From contig JADKDM010000010.1 in assembly GCA_016714565.1 (NCBI GenBank), positions 124,001-188,000 on the forward strand: a stretch of DNA of 64,000 nt. The letters run 5' to 3'. This document shows positions 44,323 through 52,447 of the stretch, piece by piece. A program made the position numbers and the translations under genes. The first letter of the stretch is position 1. Each line of letters starts with the position of its first letter. The notes under the pieces were generated by a model, which did not search any database, was not told where the DNA came from, and worked only from the letters and a program-made list of their open reading frames with translations. The DNA is from Candidatus Villigracilis propinquus (GTDB taxonomy: Bacteria; Chloroflexota; Anaerolineae; Anaerolineales; Villigracilaceae).

Positions 44323-45705
44323 TTACTGCGCCTCCATCAGGTAAAGCACCCGCTCCGAATCACGGACGGATTCCGCATTGTGGATATCAAACCCCTGGGA
44401 GAACGCGGCTTCAAACCCTTCGCGCGTGTAGCTCGGGAAAATATCCTTGCGCGAAGTGAGCAAACGCTTCACCTGAGAATCAGACTTTGGGACAAATTCG
44501 ATCACCAGCCATTTTGTGCGCGCCGCAAAAAATTGGACAAGCTGCGGAAGCGGCACATTATTGGAAATGGCAAGATGGTGGATCACTGCCAAGGCCAGCG
44601 CCATATCCGCTGGGCCGCGCTGGCCGAACGAATCTCGCTCGGCATGATCCCAGCCAATGGCGGGGCTTGGGTTGGTCAAATCCAAGACCAAGGGCAGGAT
44701 ATTTTGTTCTTTATTCTTTTTGACCACCTGATAATTTTGCTCAACAGCCGCCGGGTCAATATCAAATGAAACCGTGAACGCGCCAGAGGCCGCAGCTTCA
44801 CGGCTGAACACACCTGTATTGCCGCCCAAGTCCCAAACCAGAGCAGGTTTCTTTTCAGCAGCCCACTCGCGCACCAACTGTTTTTTATGATCGAACGCCG
44901 AATCTGAATAATTGGTAGCCTCGTAATACGCGCCCCATTCCGTGCCGGCAGGACTCCACGTTAATTTCTTCACCGTGCCTTCAAGGCTTTCGATCAAACC
45001 TATCATCGCCTGTTGACTCATACTTCCTTTGCGCGGTTCCACAACTTTGTCGGAATATCTTTTTTGTGAACCGGCGTGAATATGAATATGAGTGAGCAAA
45101 CCAAAATTCAACTTGGTTTTGAACGGAAGCAATTCACTTGCAAGGTCAAGCGGCACACCGTCAATATACACGCGCAGCAACTGGCTCAAACGCACGTCGC
45201 GGTATGCCATCAACGCCAGCGGCGCAAGGAAGTGCTGACAGAATTGCTTGTACGCCGTCCAAGGCTCACCTTCCTTGTAAACCTCAAACGAAAGCGTATC
45301 GATCAACATGGCTTTGCCGCGCACGAATTGAATATTGTACGCGCTCGCATCCTTCAACGACATACCCAATTTCAAAGAACGCTTATGAATGGACAATGTA
45401 GCCAGCGCAGCATCCTTCAATTGACTGAACGACCACTCATACGGATAGGAGATGAACGGCGCGCGTTCAGGCTGGATGACTTTAAAAGCCGCATCCGACT
45501 CAGCCGGAGCCTGATCGGACTCAACATGCGGAATCAACAAATTGGCTTTGACCAGCTTCTCGTACAAGCCGGAATCCATCAACCGCGCGTAGTCTTCTGC
45601 ATACGCGCGGTTGATCTGTCGGTATAGAATCCCGTTTCGAGAAAACAGGAATCCGCTCGGGTCGCGGAAAGAGGCGGAGAGTTGCCCGCTAGTTGGAGTC
45701 GCCAT
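44323..45705 (-). CDS. Class I SAM-dependent methyltransferase
   Basis: The 460-residue protein has a novel-looking N-terminal half (about residues 1-270) and a Rossmann methyltransferase half with SAM motif I DLGGNTGVFSREAA near residue 298 and acidic motif FDID. It resembles proteins sometimes annotated as NoeA-like, found near polysaccharide genes; that is weak functional evidence. The ATG at 45705 lies 17 nt inside the end of the upstream 59-codon gene, so translational coupling is expected. The likely substrate is a glycan or lipid-linked sugar, which is inference. Confidence 0.82.
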   Translation of the reverse strand: MATPTSGQLSASFRDPSGFLFSRNGILYRQINRAYAEDYARLMDSGLYEKLVKANLLIPHVESDQAPAESDAAFKVIQPERAPFISYPYEWSFSQLKDAALATLSIHKRSLKLGMSLKDASAYNIQFVRGKAMLIDTLSFEVYKEGEPWTAYKQFCQHFLAPLALMAYRDVRLSQLLRVYIDGVPLDLASELLPFKTKLNFGLLTHIHIHAGSQKRYSDKVVEPRKGSMSQQAMIGLIESLEGTVKKLTWSPAGTEWGAYYEATNYSDSAFDHKKQLVREWAAEKKPALVWDLGGNTGVFSREAAASGAFTVSFDIDPAAVEQNYQVVKKNKEQNILPLVLDLTNPSPAIGWDHAERDSFGQRGPADMALALAVIHHLAISNNVPLPQLVQFFAARTKWLVIEFVPKSDSQVKRLLTSRKDIFPSYTREGFEAAFSQGFDIHNAESVRDSERVLYLMEAQ

Positions 45706-45868
45706 CAGCGTCGTCGTCGTCCACTTTGGGTTTGGCGCCAAATAATTTCTTGATACTTCCCCAGGAAGCACGAATGGCAACGCCGATCCCCAAGACTGCG
45801 GCGATGACAATTTGAATGATCAGGCTGCCGGAGCCCGGGTCAAGATATGGAAGGGGTGAAAAATGCAT
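45689..45868 (-). CDS. Small membrane protein with YLDPGSGS motif
   Basis: This 59-residue protein starts MHFSPLPYLDPGSGSLIIQ, continues with one hydrophobic helix (residues 15-33) and ends in a charged tail (GSIKKLFGAKPKVDDDD). GAGGT six nt upstream fixes the ATG at 45868. It overlaps the following methyltransferase gene by 17 nt. Small proteins with a Y(I/L)DPG(T/S)GS start occur beside methyltransferases of this kind in other bacteria as far as I recall, so the two may act together at the membrane. Confidence 0.78.
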   Translation of the reverse strand: MHFSPLPYLDPGSGSLIIQIVIAAVLGIGVAIRASWGSIKKLFGAKPKVDDDDADGDSN

Positions 45869-45882
45869 TTGACTACCTCTCA

Positions 45883-45912
45883 AGTGACAGTCACCTTAAG
45901 GTGACTGTCACT
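45883..45912. promoter_or_regulatory. 30-bp perfect nested palindrome
   Basis: The 30-bp sequence is its own reverse complement, centred on CTTAAG. Each half contains a smaller palindrome GTGAC-N-GTCAC. It sits between topA and the small membrane protein gene, 14 nt before the latter's start. No T-tract follows, so an operator for a dimeric or tetrameric regulator is as likely as a terminator. Confidence 0.5.
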
Positions 45913-45921
45913 GCATAATTT

Positions 45922-48228
45922 TTACGCCATCTCTGGCATGATCTCTTCCAAAAGGAAGGATTCGGAACAGTTAAGGCATTGCGCCTCTCGCTTGTTTGCG
46001 ATCACCAGCAAGCCGTTGCATTTCGGGCAGGGTTTGACAATGGGGCGTTTCCAGGAAGTGAATTCACAGTTTGGATAATTAATGCAACCGAAGAAGGTGC
46101 GTCCCTTACGGGTCTTGCGTTCGACAAGTTCGCCGCCATCGGTCGGGCATAACACGCCAATTTTTTCCAACCACGGTTCGGTGTAGCGGCATTCTGGGAA
46201 ACCGCTGCATGATATGAATTTTCCGAAGCGCCCATAGCGAATGACTAGTTCTTTTCCGCAATCGGGACAGTTACGCCCGATAGGCTCGGGTCCGCTCTTG
46301 GTGACAGGCATTTCGGCTTGCGCCTTTTTCACATCCTCTGAGAAAGGCTCGTAGAATTCGCGGATCGCGCTCGTCCATGTCATTTGGCCGTCGGCGATCT
46401 TATCGAGGTCTTCTTCCATGTGAGCGGTGAAACCAAGGTCCACAACTTCGGGGAAGTATTGCGCCATCAAGTCAGTGACTTGGATGCCCGTATCGGTCGG
46501 GATAAGGCGCTTTTCCACGCGCTCCACATATCCACGCTGTTGAATAGTAGAGATGGTCGGCGCATATGTGGACGGACGTCCAATGCCGTTCTCTTCCAGC
46601 GCCTGCACCAGCGACGCTTCTGAGAAACGCGGCGGCGGCTGTGTGAAATGCTGCTCAGGGATGAGACGGATCAAATCCTGTTTTTGTCCTTCGGCAATGC
46701 CAACGGGGATTTTCACATTCTCTTCGTCATCATCTGTTTTTACATCTTCATTCTTGGCTTCTTCGTACAAAACCAGATAACCTGCAAATTTCACGGCTGA
46801 GCCGGAAGCTCGTAGAAGATACTCATGTTCCGTTGTCTTACCTGTCACTTCCACTTGAAGCGTATCGTACACGGCAGATTCCATCTGTGAAGCTACAAAA
46901 CGCTGCCAGATCAAACGATAAAGCTTGAACATGGCGGGGTCAAGAAATTCTTTTACTTTTTCAGGATCGCGCATGACGGAAGTCGGGCGGATGGCTTCAT
47001 GTGCCTCCTGCGCACCAGCAGATTTGGTCTTGTACACAGGTGCTTCGGCGGGTAGATAATCCGCGCCATATTTTCCAGTGACATACTCACGCGCCTCCGT
47101 TTGCGCCATTGTGGAAACATTCATCGAGTCGGTACGCATGTAGGTGATGAGACCTGTCGTGCCGCCCTCACCAACATCCTGACCTTCATATAATCCCTGC
47201 GCCAGCCCCATCGTGCGCTTGGCAGTGAAACCAAGTTTGCGCGAGGCTTCCTGCTGCAACGTGGACGTGGTGAACGGCCCCGCAGGTTTGCGCCTGCGTT
47301 CGCCGCGCTTTACTTTTGTGACGGCATACTCGGCCGTTTCCATGTCAATCAGAATGGGCCTGACTACACCTTCATTTATAAGTTCCGGTTCTTTATCATC
47401 AATACGCGCTAACTTGGCAAGAAAAGATGATTTATGACTCCCATGCTTAAGCTCGGCGTGGATCGACCAATATTCAACAGCTTTGAAATCATCGATCTCG
47501 CGCTCACGGTCGACGATGAGCCTGAGAGCCACCGATTGCACCCGCCCCGCTGACAGTCGTCCGCGCACCTTTTCCCACAAAATGGGACTGATGCTGTAGC
47601 CAACGATACGGTCTAGGATGCGGCGTGCCTGCTGGGCATTAACCAGATCCATATTAATATCCCGCGGATGGGAAAAAGCATCCGCAACTGCAGGGGCTGT
47701 AATTTCATGAAAGACCACGCGCTTGGTGCGCGCAGGGTCGATCTCCGCCGCTTCCATTAAATGCCATGAAATAGCTTCGCCTTCGCGGTCAGGATCGGTT
47801 GCGAGGAAGATCTCTTCCGCTTTTTTCGCGAGTTGCTTGAGTTCCTTTACAACCACCTTCTTTTCATTCGGCACACGATACTTCGGCGCAAAATCATTAT
47901 CCACATCCACCGAAAGTTGAGACTTCAACAAGTCACGCACATGCCCCACCGAGGCGCGGACTGTGTATCCCTTCCCTAAAAATCGTCCAACTGTTTTGGC
48001 CTTCGCGGGAGATTCCACGATCACCAGCTTGCCTTCGCGCACTTCCACCTTGACAGGCTTGGGCGGCGGGATCAAACCTTCATGAGCCTCTGTTTTGCCC
48101 ATGCGAAAAAGTTTCGTGCCGCAAACGGGACAAATACCAGTGGTTACAGCAGAGCTTTTGGCATTAAAAGCTGCAACAGGGTTTTGAACCTCCCGCTTTG
48201 CCTTGCACTTCATACAATATGCTTCCAT
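45922..48228 (-). CDS. topA: DNA topoisomerase I with N-terminal zinc ribbon
   Basis: TopA relaxes negative supercoils. The 768-residue protein has an unusual N-terminal extension (residues 1-66) with C5xxC8 and C33xxC36, a small zinc ribbon similar to the free-standing DUF5679 type. The TOPRIM domain starts at KLVIVESPAKAKTVG, and the catalytic Tyr is in LITYMRTDSMN. Three C-terminal zinc ribbons follow, with CPDCGKE, CPTDGGE and CPKCNGL. GGAGG upstream supports the ATG and therefore inclusion of the extension. It is upstream of the small membrane protein on the same strand. Confidence 0.95.
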   Translation of the reverse strand: MEAYCMKCKAKREVQNPVAAFNAKSSAVTTGICPVCGTKLFRMGKTEAHEGLIPPPKPVKVEVREGKLVIVESPAKAKTVGRFLGKGYTVRASVGHVRDLLKSQLSVDVDNDFAPKYRVPNEKKVVVKELKQLAKKAEEIFLATDPDREGEAISWHLMEAAEIDPARTKRVVFHEITAPAVADAFSHPRDINMDLVNAQQARRILDRIVGYSISPILWEKVRGRLSAGRVQSVALRLIVDREREIDDFKAVEYWSIHAELKHGSHKSSFLAKLARIDDKEPELINEGVVRPILIDMETAEYAVTKVKRGERRRKPAGPFTTSTLQQEASRKLGFTAKRTMGLAQGLYEGQDVGEGGTTGLITYMRTDSMNVSTMAQTEAREYVTGKYGADYLPAEAPVYKTKSAGAQEAHEAIRPTSVMRDPEKVKEFLDPAMFKLYRLIWQRFVASQMESAVYDTLQVEVTGKTTEHEYLLRASGSAVKFAGYLVLYEEAKNEDVKTDDDEENVKIPVGIAEGQKQDLIRLIPEQHFTQPPPRFSEASLVQALEENGIGRPSTYAPTISTIQQRGYVERVEKRLIPTDTGIQVTDLMAQYFPEVVDLGFTAHMEEDLDKIADGQMTWTSAIREFYEPFSEDVKKAQAEMPVTKSGPEPIGRNCPDCGKELVIRYGRFGKFISCSGFPECRYTEPWLEKIGVLCPTDGGELVERKTRKGRTFFGCINYPNCEFTSWKRPIVKPCPKCNGLLVIANKREAQCLNCSESFLLEEIMPEMA

Positions 48229-48275
48229 TAAACCTCCAGCGCAAAATGCGCGAACTTTGTGAGACAGACATAAAT

Positions 48276-48299
48276 CTATCCCGTAAGGCTACGGGATAG
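48276..48299. terminator. Hairpin between manC and topA
   Basis: A perfect 10-bp stem (48276-48285 with 48290-48299) with a 4-nt loop lies downstream of manC on the minus strand. No strong T-tract follows, so termination is uncertain. Confidence 0.5.
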
Positions 48300-48343
48300 G
48301 GCATCATTCTACGCAATTTTCCGTTTTTTTACAAATGCCAATT

Positions 48344-49447
48344 TTACAGGAACTTATCCTGCCTGTGTTTTCGCAAGTGTTCGACCACTTCCTTCACCTT
48401 TTGAGACTGGTCAGACTTGCATACCAGCAGGGCATCACCCGTATCTACAATGACCATATCATCCACACCAATGGTGACGATGAGACGATCCATCGAGCCG
48501 CCGTAGACTAGTGTGTTGTGCGTTTCATGAGCAAGATGCAAACTGGAATTGGTGGCAATATTGCCATTCATATCTGGCAATAATACCTCAAACATGGATG
48601 ACCACATGCCCACATCGCTCCAGCCCAGGCCGCCTGCAGGCAATACTGCCACCTGCTCTGCCTTTTCCATCACACCATAATCGACTGTCTCGTTTTTCAG
48701 GACGAGCCAGCGTTTGTTCAAAACATCATTCTGCTTTGACGTTCCCCACGCCTCCCCAATGACCTTCAACTCGGCGCCCAACTGCGGCATCTGTCTATTG
48801 ATTTCGTTCATGATCGTATCGGCACGCCAAATGAACATGCCGCTGTTCCATGAATGATCCCCGGAACGCAACAACTGTTGGGCGGTCTGCTCATCTGGTT
48901 TTTCTTTGAAACTCTTCACCAAATAGGCGGGATATTTATACTCACCATCCAATGCTATACCTTGCTGAATATAACCATACGCCGTGGAAGGTGCCGTTGG
49001 CGTAATGCCAAGCGTCACAAGATAACCGTTATCCGCGACTTCAAATGCGGCTTTCAACAAGTAATGAAACAAATCCACATTGCGGATGAAATGATCGGAA
49101 GGCAATACCGCCATCGAAGCATGTGGGTCACGCTTCTGCAAAACCATCGCCGCCATGCCCACCACCGAAGCCGTGCCGCGCGGAGCGGGTTCGATCAGAT
49201 AATTTTCTTCGGGAATCTCAGGCGCCTGTAATTTCATCTCACGCGCCTGCTCCTCCACCGTCACAACCAATATCCGCTCGGGAGGAAATAAATTCTTCAA
49301 TCGCGCGACGGTGCTTTGAAATAATGTATCCTGCCCAAGCAAAGGCAGTAACTGCTTAGGTCGTTCCTTCCTTGAAACAGGCCAAAGGCGCGTCCCACCG
49401 CCGCCTGCCATAATTACCGCGTATGTATGTGAATAATCAATAGCCAT
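48344..49447 (-). CDS. manC: Mannose-1-phosphate guanylyltransferase
   Basis: This enzyme makes GDP-mannose for glycans from mannose 1-phosphate and GTP. The 367-residue protein is the monofunctional nucleotidyltransferase form: MAGGGGTRLWPVSRKERPKQ is shown in part as GGGGTRLWP and ERPKQ (nucleotide-binding signature), FKEKP is the sugar-phosphate motif, and the C-terminal isomerase domain of longer ManC proteins is absent. TAGGAG precedes the ATG. It begins 8 nt after the dprA stop, so it is probably cotranscribed with dprA. Confidence 0.92.
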   Translation of the reverse strand: MAIDYSHTYAVIMAGGGGTRLWPVSRKERPKQLLPLLGQDTLFQSTVARLKNLFPPERILVVTVEEQAREMKLQAPEIPEENYLIEPAPRGTASVVGMAAMVLQKRDPHASMAVLPSDHFIRNVDLFHYLLKAAFEVADNGYLVTLGITPTAPSTAYGYIQQGIALDGEYKYPAYLVKSFKEKPDEQTAQQLLRSGDHSWNSGMFIWRADTIMNEINRQMPQLGAELKVIGEAWGTSKQNDVLNKRWLVLKNETVDYGVMEKAEQVAVLPAGGLGWSDVGMWSSMFEVLLPDMNGNIATNSSLHLAHETHNTLVYGGSMDRLIVTIGVDDMVIVDTGDALLVCKSDQSQKVKEVVEHLRKHRQDKFL

Positions 49448-49455
49448 TAAAACTC

Positions 49456-50562
49456 CTAGGCATTATAGTCTGATTGCGTTTCCCGCATCGCAACGTAATT
49501 CATACCACCAACCTGTCGTACCATGCCTTTCAATTCCATCATAGCAAGGGTAGCAGATATTTTCTCAATTGGCAAACCAGCCTGATTGCGGATCTCATCC
49601 ACGTGCAGCGGTTCGCTTCCCAAGACATTCAACACACGCGCTTCGGTTTCATCGGCGGGCAAAATTTTGCGTGCCGATTTTTGTGCGCCAACGCGAGTCA
49701 GATCCAATGCCTGCATCAGGTCATCGGGAGTCAATAATGGTAGTGCGCCTTTTTGAATTAAGCGATTCGTGCCTTTTGATTGCGGAGCAAGGATGCTCCC
49801 AGGTACGGCAAAAATCTCACGCCCCTGTTCGGCGGCAAACTCTGCAGTGATCAATGCACCGCTCGTTTCTGCGGCTTCAATAACCACAACAGCAAGCGAT
49901 AAACCTGAAATGATTCGATTGCGCGGAGGGAAATTTGATGCATCTGGTGGAGTGCCAACCGCGTAGTCACTGATGACCGCGCCACGTTCCATCATCTGCT
50001 CGGCGAGGCCGCGGTGCTCAGGCGGGTAGATCTTATCTACTCCAGAGCCGAGAATGCCTATCGTCCGCCCGCCAGCTTTCAGCGCGGTTTGATGCGCGAT
50101 CGCATCCACACCGCGCGCGAGGCCGCTGACCACCGTCATCCCGTTCGCCGCGAGAAATGACGCGATCTCTTCCGTCACCTGCCTGCCATACGGCGTGACC
50201 TTGCGTGTGCCAACAATCGCCACGGCAAACAGATCATCAAGCAAATATTCACCACGGATATACATTACGGGCGGCGGCTGGTCGATTTCTTTTAGACGGG
50301 CTGGATATGCTTCATCACCCCATGTTAGGATTTTAATTCCCTGCGACTCGATCCGCTCCCAAACTTTATCGAGGCTGACAGTTTCTCTTGCCGCGAGGAC
50401 TCTTTCGATCACTTTCGCGCCGAGGCCTGCTTCGACCAAATCAGCAGGGGACGCATTCCAGGCAGTTTCCATATCGCCGAAATACGCAACCAGCCCCTGC
50501 ATACGGACTGCGCCAATTCCTTTGATGAGATTAAATCCGACCCAATATTTTTTATCGTCCAT
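49456..50562 (-). CDS. dprA: DNA processing protein DprA
   Basis: DprA binds incoming single-stranded DNA in transformation and loads RecA. The 368-residue protein has an N-terminal SAM-like helical part, the Rossmann core with SGLARGVDAIAHQTAL and FPPRNRIISGLS, and a C-terminal winged helix. The ATG at 50562 (MDDKKYWVG) is chosen over a TTG at 50580. No com genes are in the window. DprA is widespread and does not alone prove competence. Confidence 0.94.
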   Translation of the reverse strand: MDDKKYWVGFNLIKGIGAVRMQGLVAYFGDMETAWNASPADLVEAGLGAKVIERVLAARETVSLDKVWERIESQGIKILTWGDEAYPARLKEIDQPPPVMYIRGEYLLDDLFAVAIVGTRKVTPYGRQVTEEIASFLAANGMTVVSGLARGVDAIAHQTALKAGGRTIGILGSGVDKIYPPEHRGLAEQMMERGAVISDYAVGTPPDASNFPPRNRIISGLSLAVVVIEAAETSGALITAEFAAEQGREIFAVPGSILAPQSKGTNRLIQKGALPLLTPDDLMQALDLTRVGAQKSARKILPADETEARVLNVLGSEPLHVDEIRNQAGLPIEKISATLAMMELKGMVRQVGGMNYVAMRETQSDYNA

Positions 50563-50601
50563 AAAACTATTTAACCACAAAGATGGCGATATTGCACGGA
50601 T

Positions 50602-50636
50602 AAAAAAAGATGTTGAACTTATTTGTTCAACATCTT
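50602..50636 (-). terminator. Terminator of the rpsP-khpA-rimM unit
   Basis: On the minus strand a 12-bp perfect stem (50636-50625 with 50619-50608) is followed by a run of T residues, 6 nt after the rimM stop. It ends the ribosomal unit before dprA. Confidence 0.88.
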
Positions 50637-50641
50637 GATAA

Positions 50642-51178
50642 TCAGACCAGTCCGTCGATCAAATGGACTTTGACCACACGGGCTTCCATATCCACGTTCA
50701 GAATGACAGAGGGGATGTTGGGGAGAAGAATTTCTTTCCCTGCTTCGTCACGGACGATGTAGACATCGTTTGCGCCTGTTTCCAAAATCTCGGCAAGTTT
50801 GCCAAGCGCATTGCCGTTATCGTCCACCACATCGAGATCGATCATTTCGTATTTGTAATGCTTGCCTTCGGGCAGCGGTGGGACATCTTTTGCTTTGACG
50901 TACACCCACTGGTTACGGAAACGGCCTGCAGTTTCGGGTGTGTCATAGCCGCGTATCGAAACAAGTAATCCGTTTGCATGCACGCGGACGCTTCCAAAGG
51001 TGGCGGCTTCATATTTTTCGCCGATATACACTTTGCGCCCAGCCTTGATACGGTCAGGGAAATCGGTGTGCAGGTCCATGATGACCTCGCCGCTGACACC
51101 ATGCGGTCGGCGGAGAAATCCAATTGCCAAATAAATAGACTCGCCTTTTGGCGAGCCTGATTGATCTTCTGTTGCCAT
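50642..51178 (-). CDS. rimM: 16S rRNA processing protein RimM
   Basis: RimM assists maturation of the 30S head by binding ribosomal protein S19. The 178-residue protein has the N-terminal RimM beta barrel (FLRRPHGVSGEVIMDLHTDFPD in part: RRPHGVSGEV) and a C-terminal PRC barrel with ILLPNIPSVI. Its ATG directly follows the khpA TAA with no gap, so the two are translationally coupled. trmD and rplS, the usual next genes, are absent here. Confidence 0.95.
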   Translation of the reverse strand: MATEDQSGSPKGESIYLAIGFLRRPHGVSGEVIMDLHTDFPDRIKAGRKVYIGEKYEAATFGSVRVHANGLLVSIRGYDTPETAGRFRNQWVYVKAKDVPPLPEGKHYKYEMIDLDVVDDNGNALGKLAEILETGANDVYIVRDEAGKEILLPNIPSVILNVDMEARVVKVHLIDGLV

Positions 51179-51409
51179 TTAGGGTTCCGTCACATCAAGT
51201 GTGGCTTGCTTGCCATTGCGTTCGGCTGCCACTCGCAGCAGTGTGCGAATGGAGTTCGCAACCTTGCCGCCTTTGCCGATCACGCGCCCCATATCATCCT
51301 TGGCGACGCTGAGTTCGATGCGGACTCTGTTGCCGCCGCTTTCGCTGACTTGTACTTCGTCAGGATGCTCAACCAGTGACTTGGCGATGTATTCGATAAG
51401 GTCTTTCAT
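51179..51409 (-). CDS. khpA: KH-domain RNA-binding protein KhpA
   Basis: This 76-residue protein is a single KH domain with the RNA-binding loop GKGGKVA (GxxG). KhpA works with KhpB as a small-RNA or mRNA chaperone pair in Gram-positive bacteria and is regularly encoded between rpsP and rimM, as here. The ATG at 51409 (MKDLIEYIAKSL) is chosen over a TTG at 51424. A hairpin at 51425-51457 lies between rpsP and this gene. Confidence 0.93.
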   Translation of the reverse strand: MKDLIEYIAKSLVEHPDEVQVSESGGNRVRIELSVAKDDMGRVIGKGGKVANSIRTLLRVAAERNGKQATLDVTEP

Positions 51410-51424
51410 AATAATTTCTTTCAA

Positions 51425-51457
51425 AGACCCTAAAGGTTTAATAAACCTTTAGGGTCT
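51425..51457. terminator. Hairpin between rpsP and khpA
   Basis: A 15-16-bp nearly perfect stem (51425-51440 with 51442-51457) fills the short rpsP-khpA gap. There is no good T-tract on the minus strand. It may be a partial attenuator or an mRNA-processing site that separates S16 expression from khpA-rimM. Confidence 0.65.
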
Positions 51458-51464
51458 CATGTGA

Positions 51465-51809
51465 TTAATCCTTGCGGGTCTTGACAGGGGCAGCGCGCTT
51501 GACTTCAGCAGCGGCGGCTTCAGCAACGAGGACTTCGAGAGCCTCGCCCTTCTTGAAGCGGTCAAAACGTTCCTGAGTACCGGAAGTCTTGAAGATCTGC
51601 GCCACGGATTCAGTGGGGAGAGCGCCGTTCTTCATCCAATGGAAGATGCGGTCTTCCTTTAAATGAATTGTGGAGGGATTGGTGCGGGGATTGTAAACAC
51701 CCAAAATTTCCAAAAAGCGACCATCGCGCGGAGACTCTTTGTCAGCAGCTACCAGGCGGTACGTGGGTTGGCCTTTGAGACCAATACGACGTAAACGAAT
51801 TCTTACCAT
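51465..51809 (-). CDS. rpsP: 30S ribosomal protein S16
   Basis: S16 is an assembly protein of the small subunit body. The 114-residue protein begins MVRIRLRRIGLKGQPTYRL, shown here as RIRLRRIGLKGQPTYRL, the typical start, and has the usual core ILGVYNPRTNP. The C-terminal tail of about 30 residues is Ala/Lys/Val-rich and longer than in E. coli (82 residues). AAGGAG precedes the ATG. It leads the khpA-rimM unit. Confidence 0.97.
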   Translation of the reverse strand: MVRIRLRRIGLKGQPTYRLVAADKESPRDGRFLEILGVYNPRTNPSTIHLKEDRIFHWMKNGALPTESVAQIFKTSGTQERFDRFKKGEALEVLVAEAAAAEVKRAAPVKTRKD

Positions 51810-52050
51810 TTTTTACTTACTCCTTGAAATATTGCGCTTTTGGCGGTAGAGGGGCGCCAATCACGCTTTGGTTTGGTTTGTGTCCCAGACAGGCAAGAGA
51901 GGTGTGTGACAAGGAAATCACACGGTTGCGGGCTGAAATCACAGGGGCATATTTTACCAGAGAAACAAGGGATTCCAGAGTTGGACGGTATAATGCGGGG
52001 CAGAAGGGTGTGAGTAACCATTCGGCTTTCTACCAATTAGAGGTATCCAT

Positions 52051-52434
52051 ATGAGTCCGATCCACATGTCAAAAATTGAAGGGGGAACCCGCCTCGTGCT
52101 TGAGTTTAACGAGGCGTTCAACCGCCATGATGTCGCTGGGATGATGAAACTTATGAGCGGGGATTGTATCTTCGAAAACACGGATCCAGCCCCTGACGGC
52201 ACGGCTTACAAAGGAAAGGAAGCTGTCACCCAGTTTTGGCAGAATTTCTTCCACGAATCGCCACATGCTCATATTGAGATCGAGGAGATCTTTGGCATGG
52301 GCAGGCGGTGCTTGATGCGCTGGAAATATGAATGGGTGGATGAGGCAGGAGTCAAAGGCCATGTCCGCGGAGTTGACATATTCAAGATAGATGAAGGTCT
52401 CATCACGGAAAAACTGTCTTACGTCAAAGGATAA
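52051..52434 (+). CDS. SnoaL/NTF2-like protein
   Basis: This 127-residue protein has a cone-shaped NTF2-like fold by sequence pattern: an N-terminal helix VLEFNEAFNRHDVAGMMKLM, a strand with DCIFENTDP, then KEAVTQFWQNFF and a final sheet. The family includes isomerases, hydratases and proteins of unknown role. GAGGT six nt upstream supports the ATG. It is convergent with the LLM gene (13-nt gap) and divergent from rpsP, interrupting the usual ffh-rpsP neighbourhood. Confidence 0.85.
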   Translation: MSPIHMSKIEGGTRLVLEFNEAFNRHDVAGMMKLMSGDCIFENTDPAPDGTAYKGKEAVTQFWQNFFHESPHAHIEIEEIFGMGRRCLMRWKYEWVDEAGVKGHVRGVDIFKIDEGLITEKLSYVKG

Positions 52435-52447
52435 AAGGCCAGTTTTT

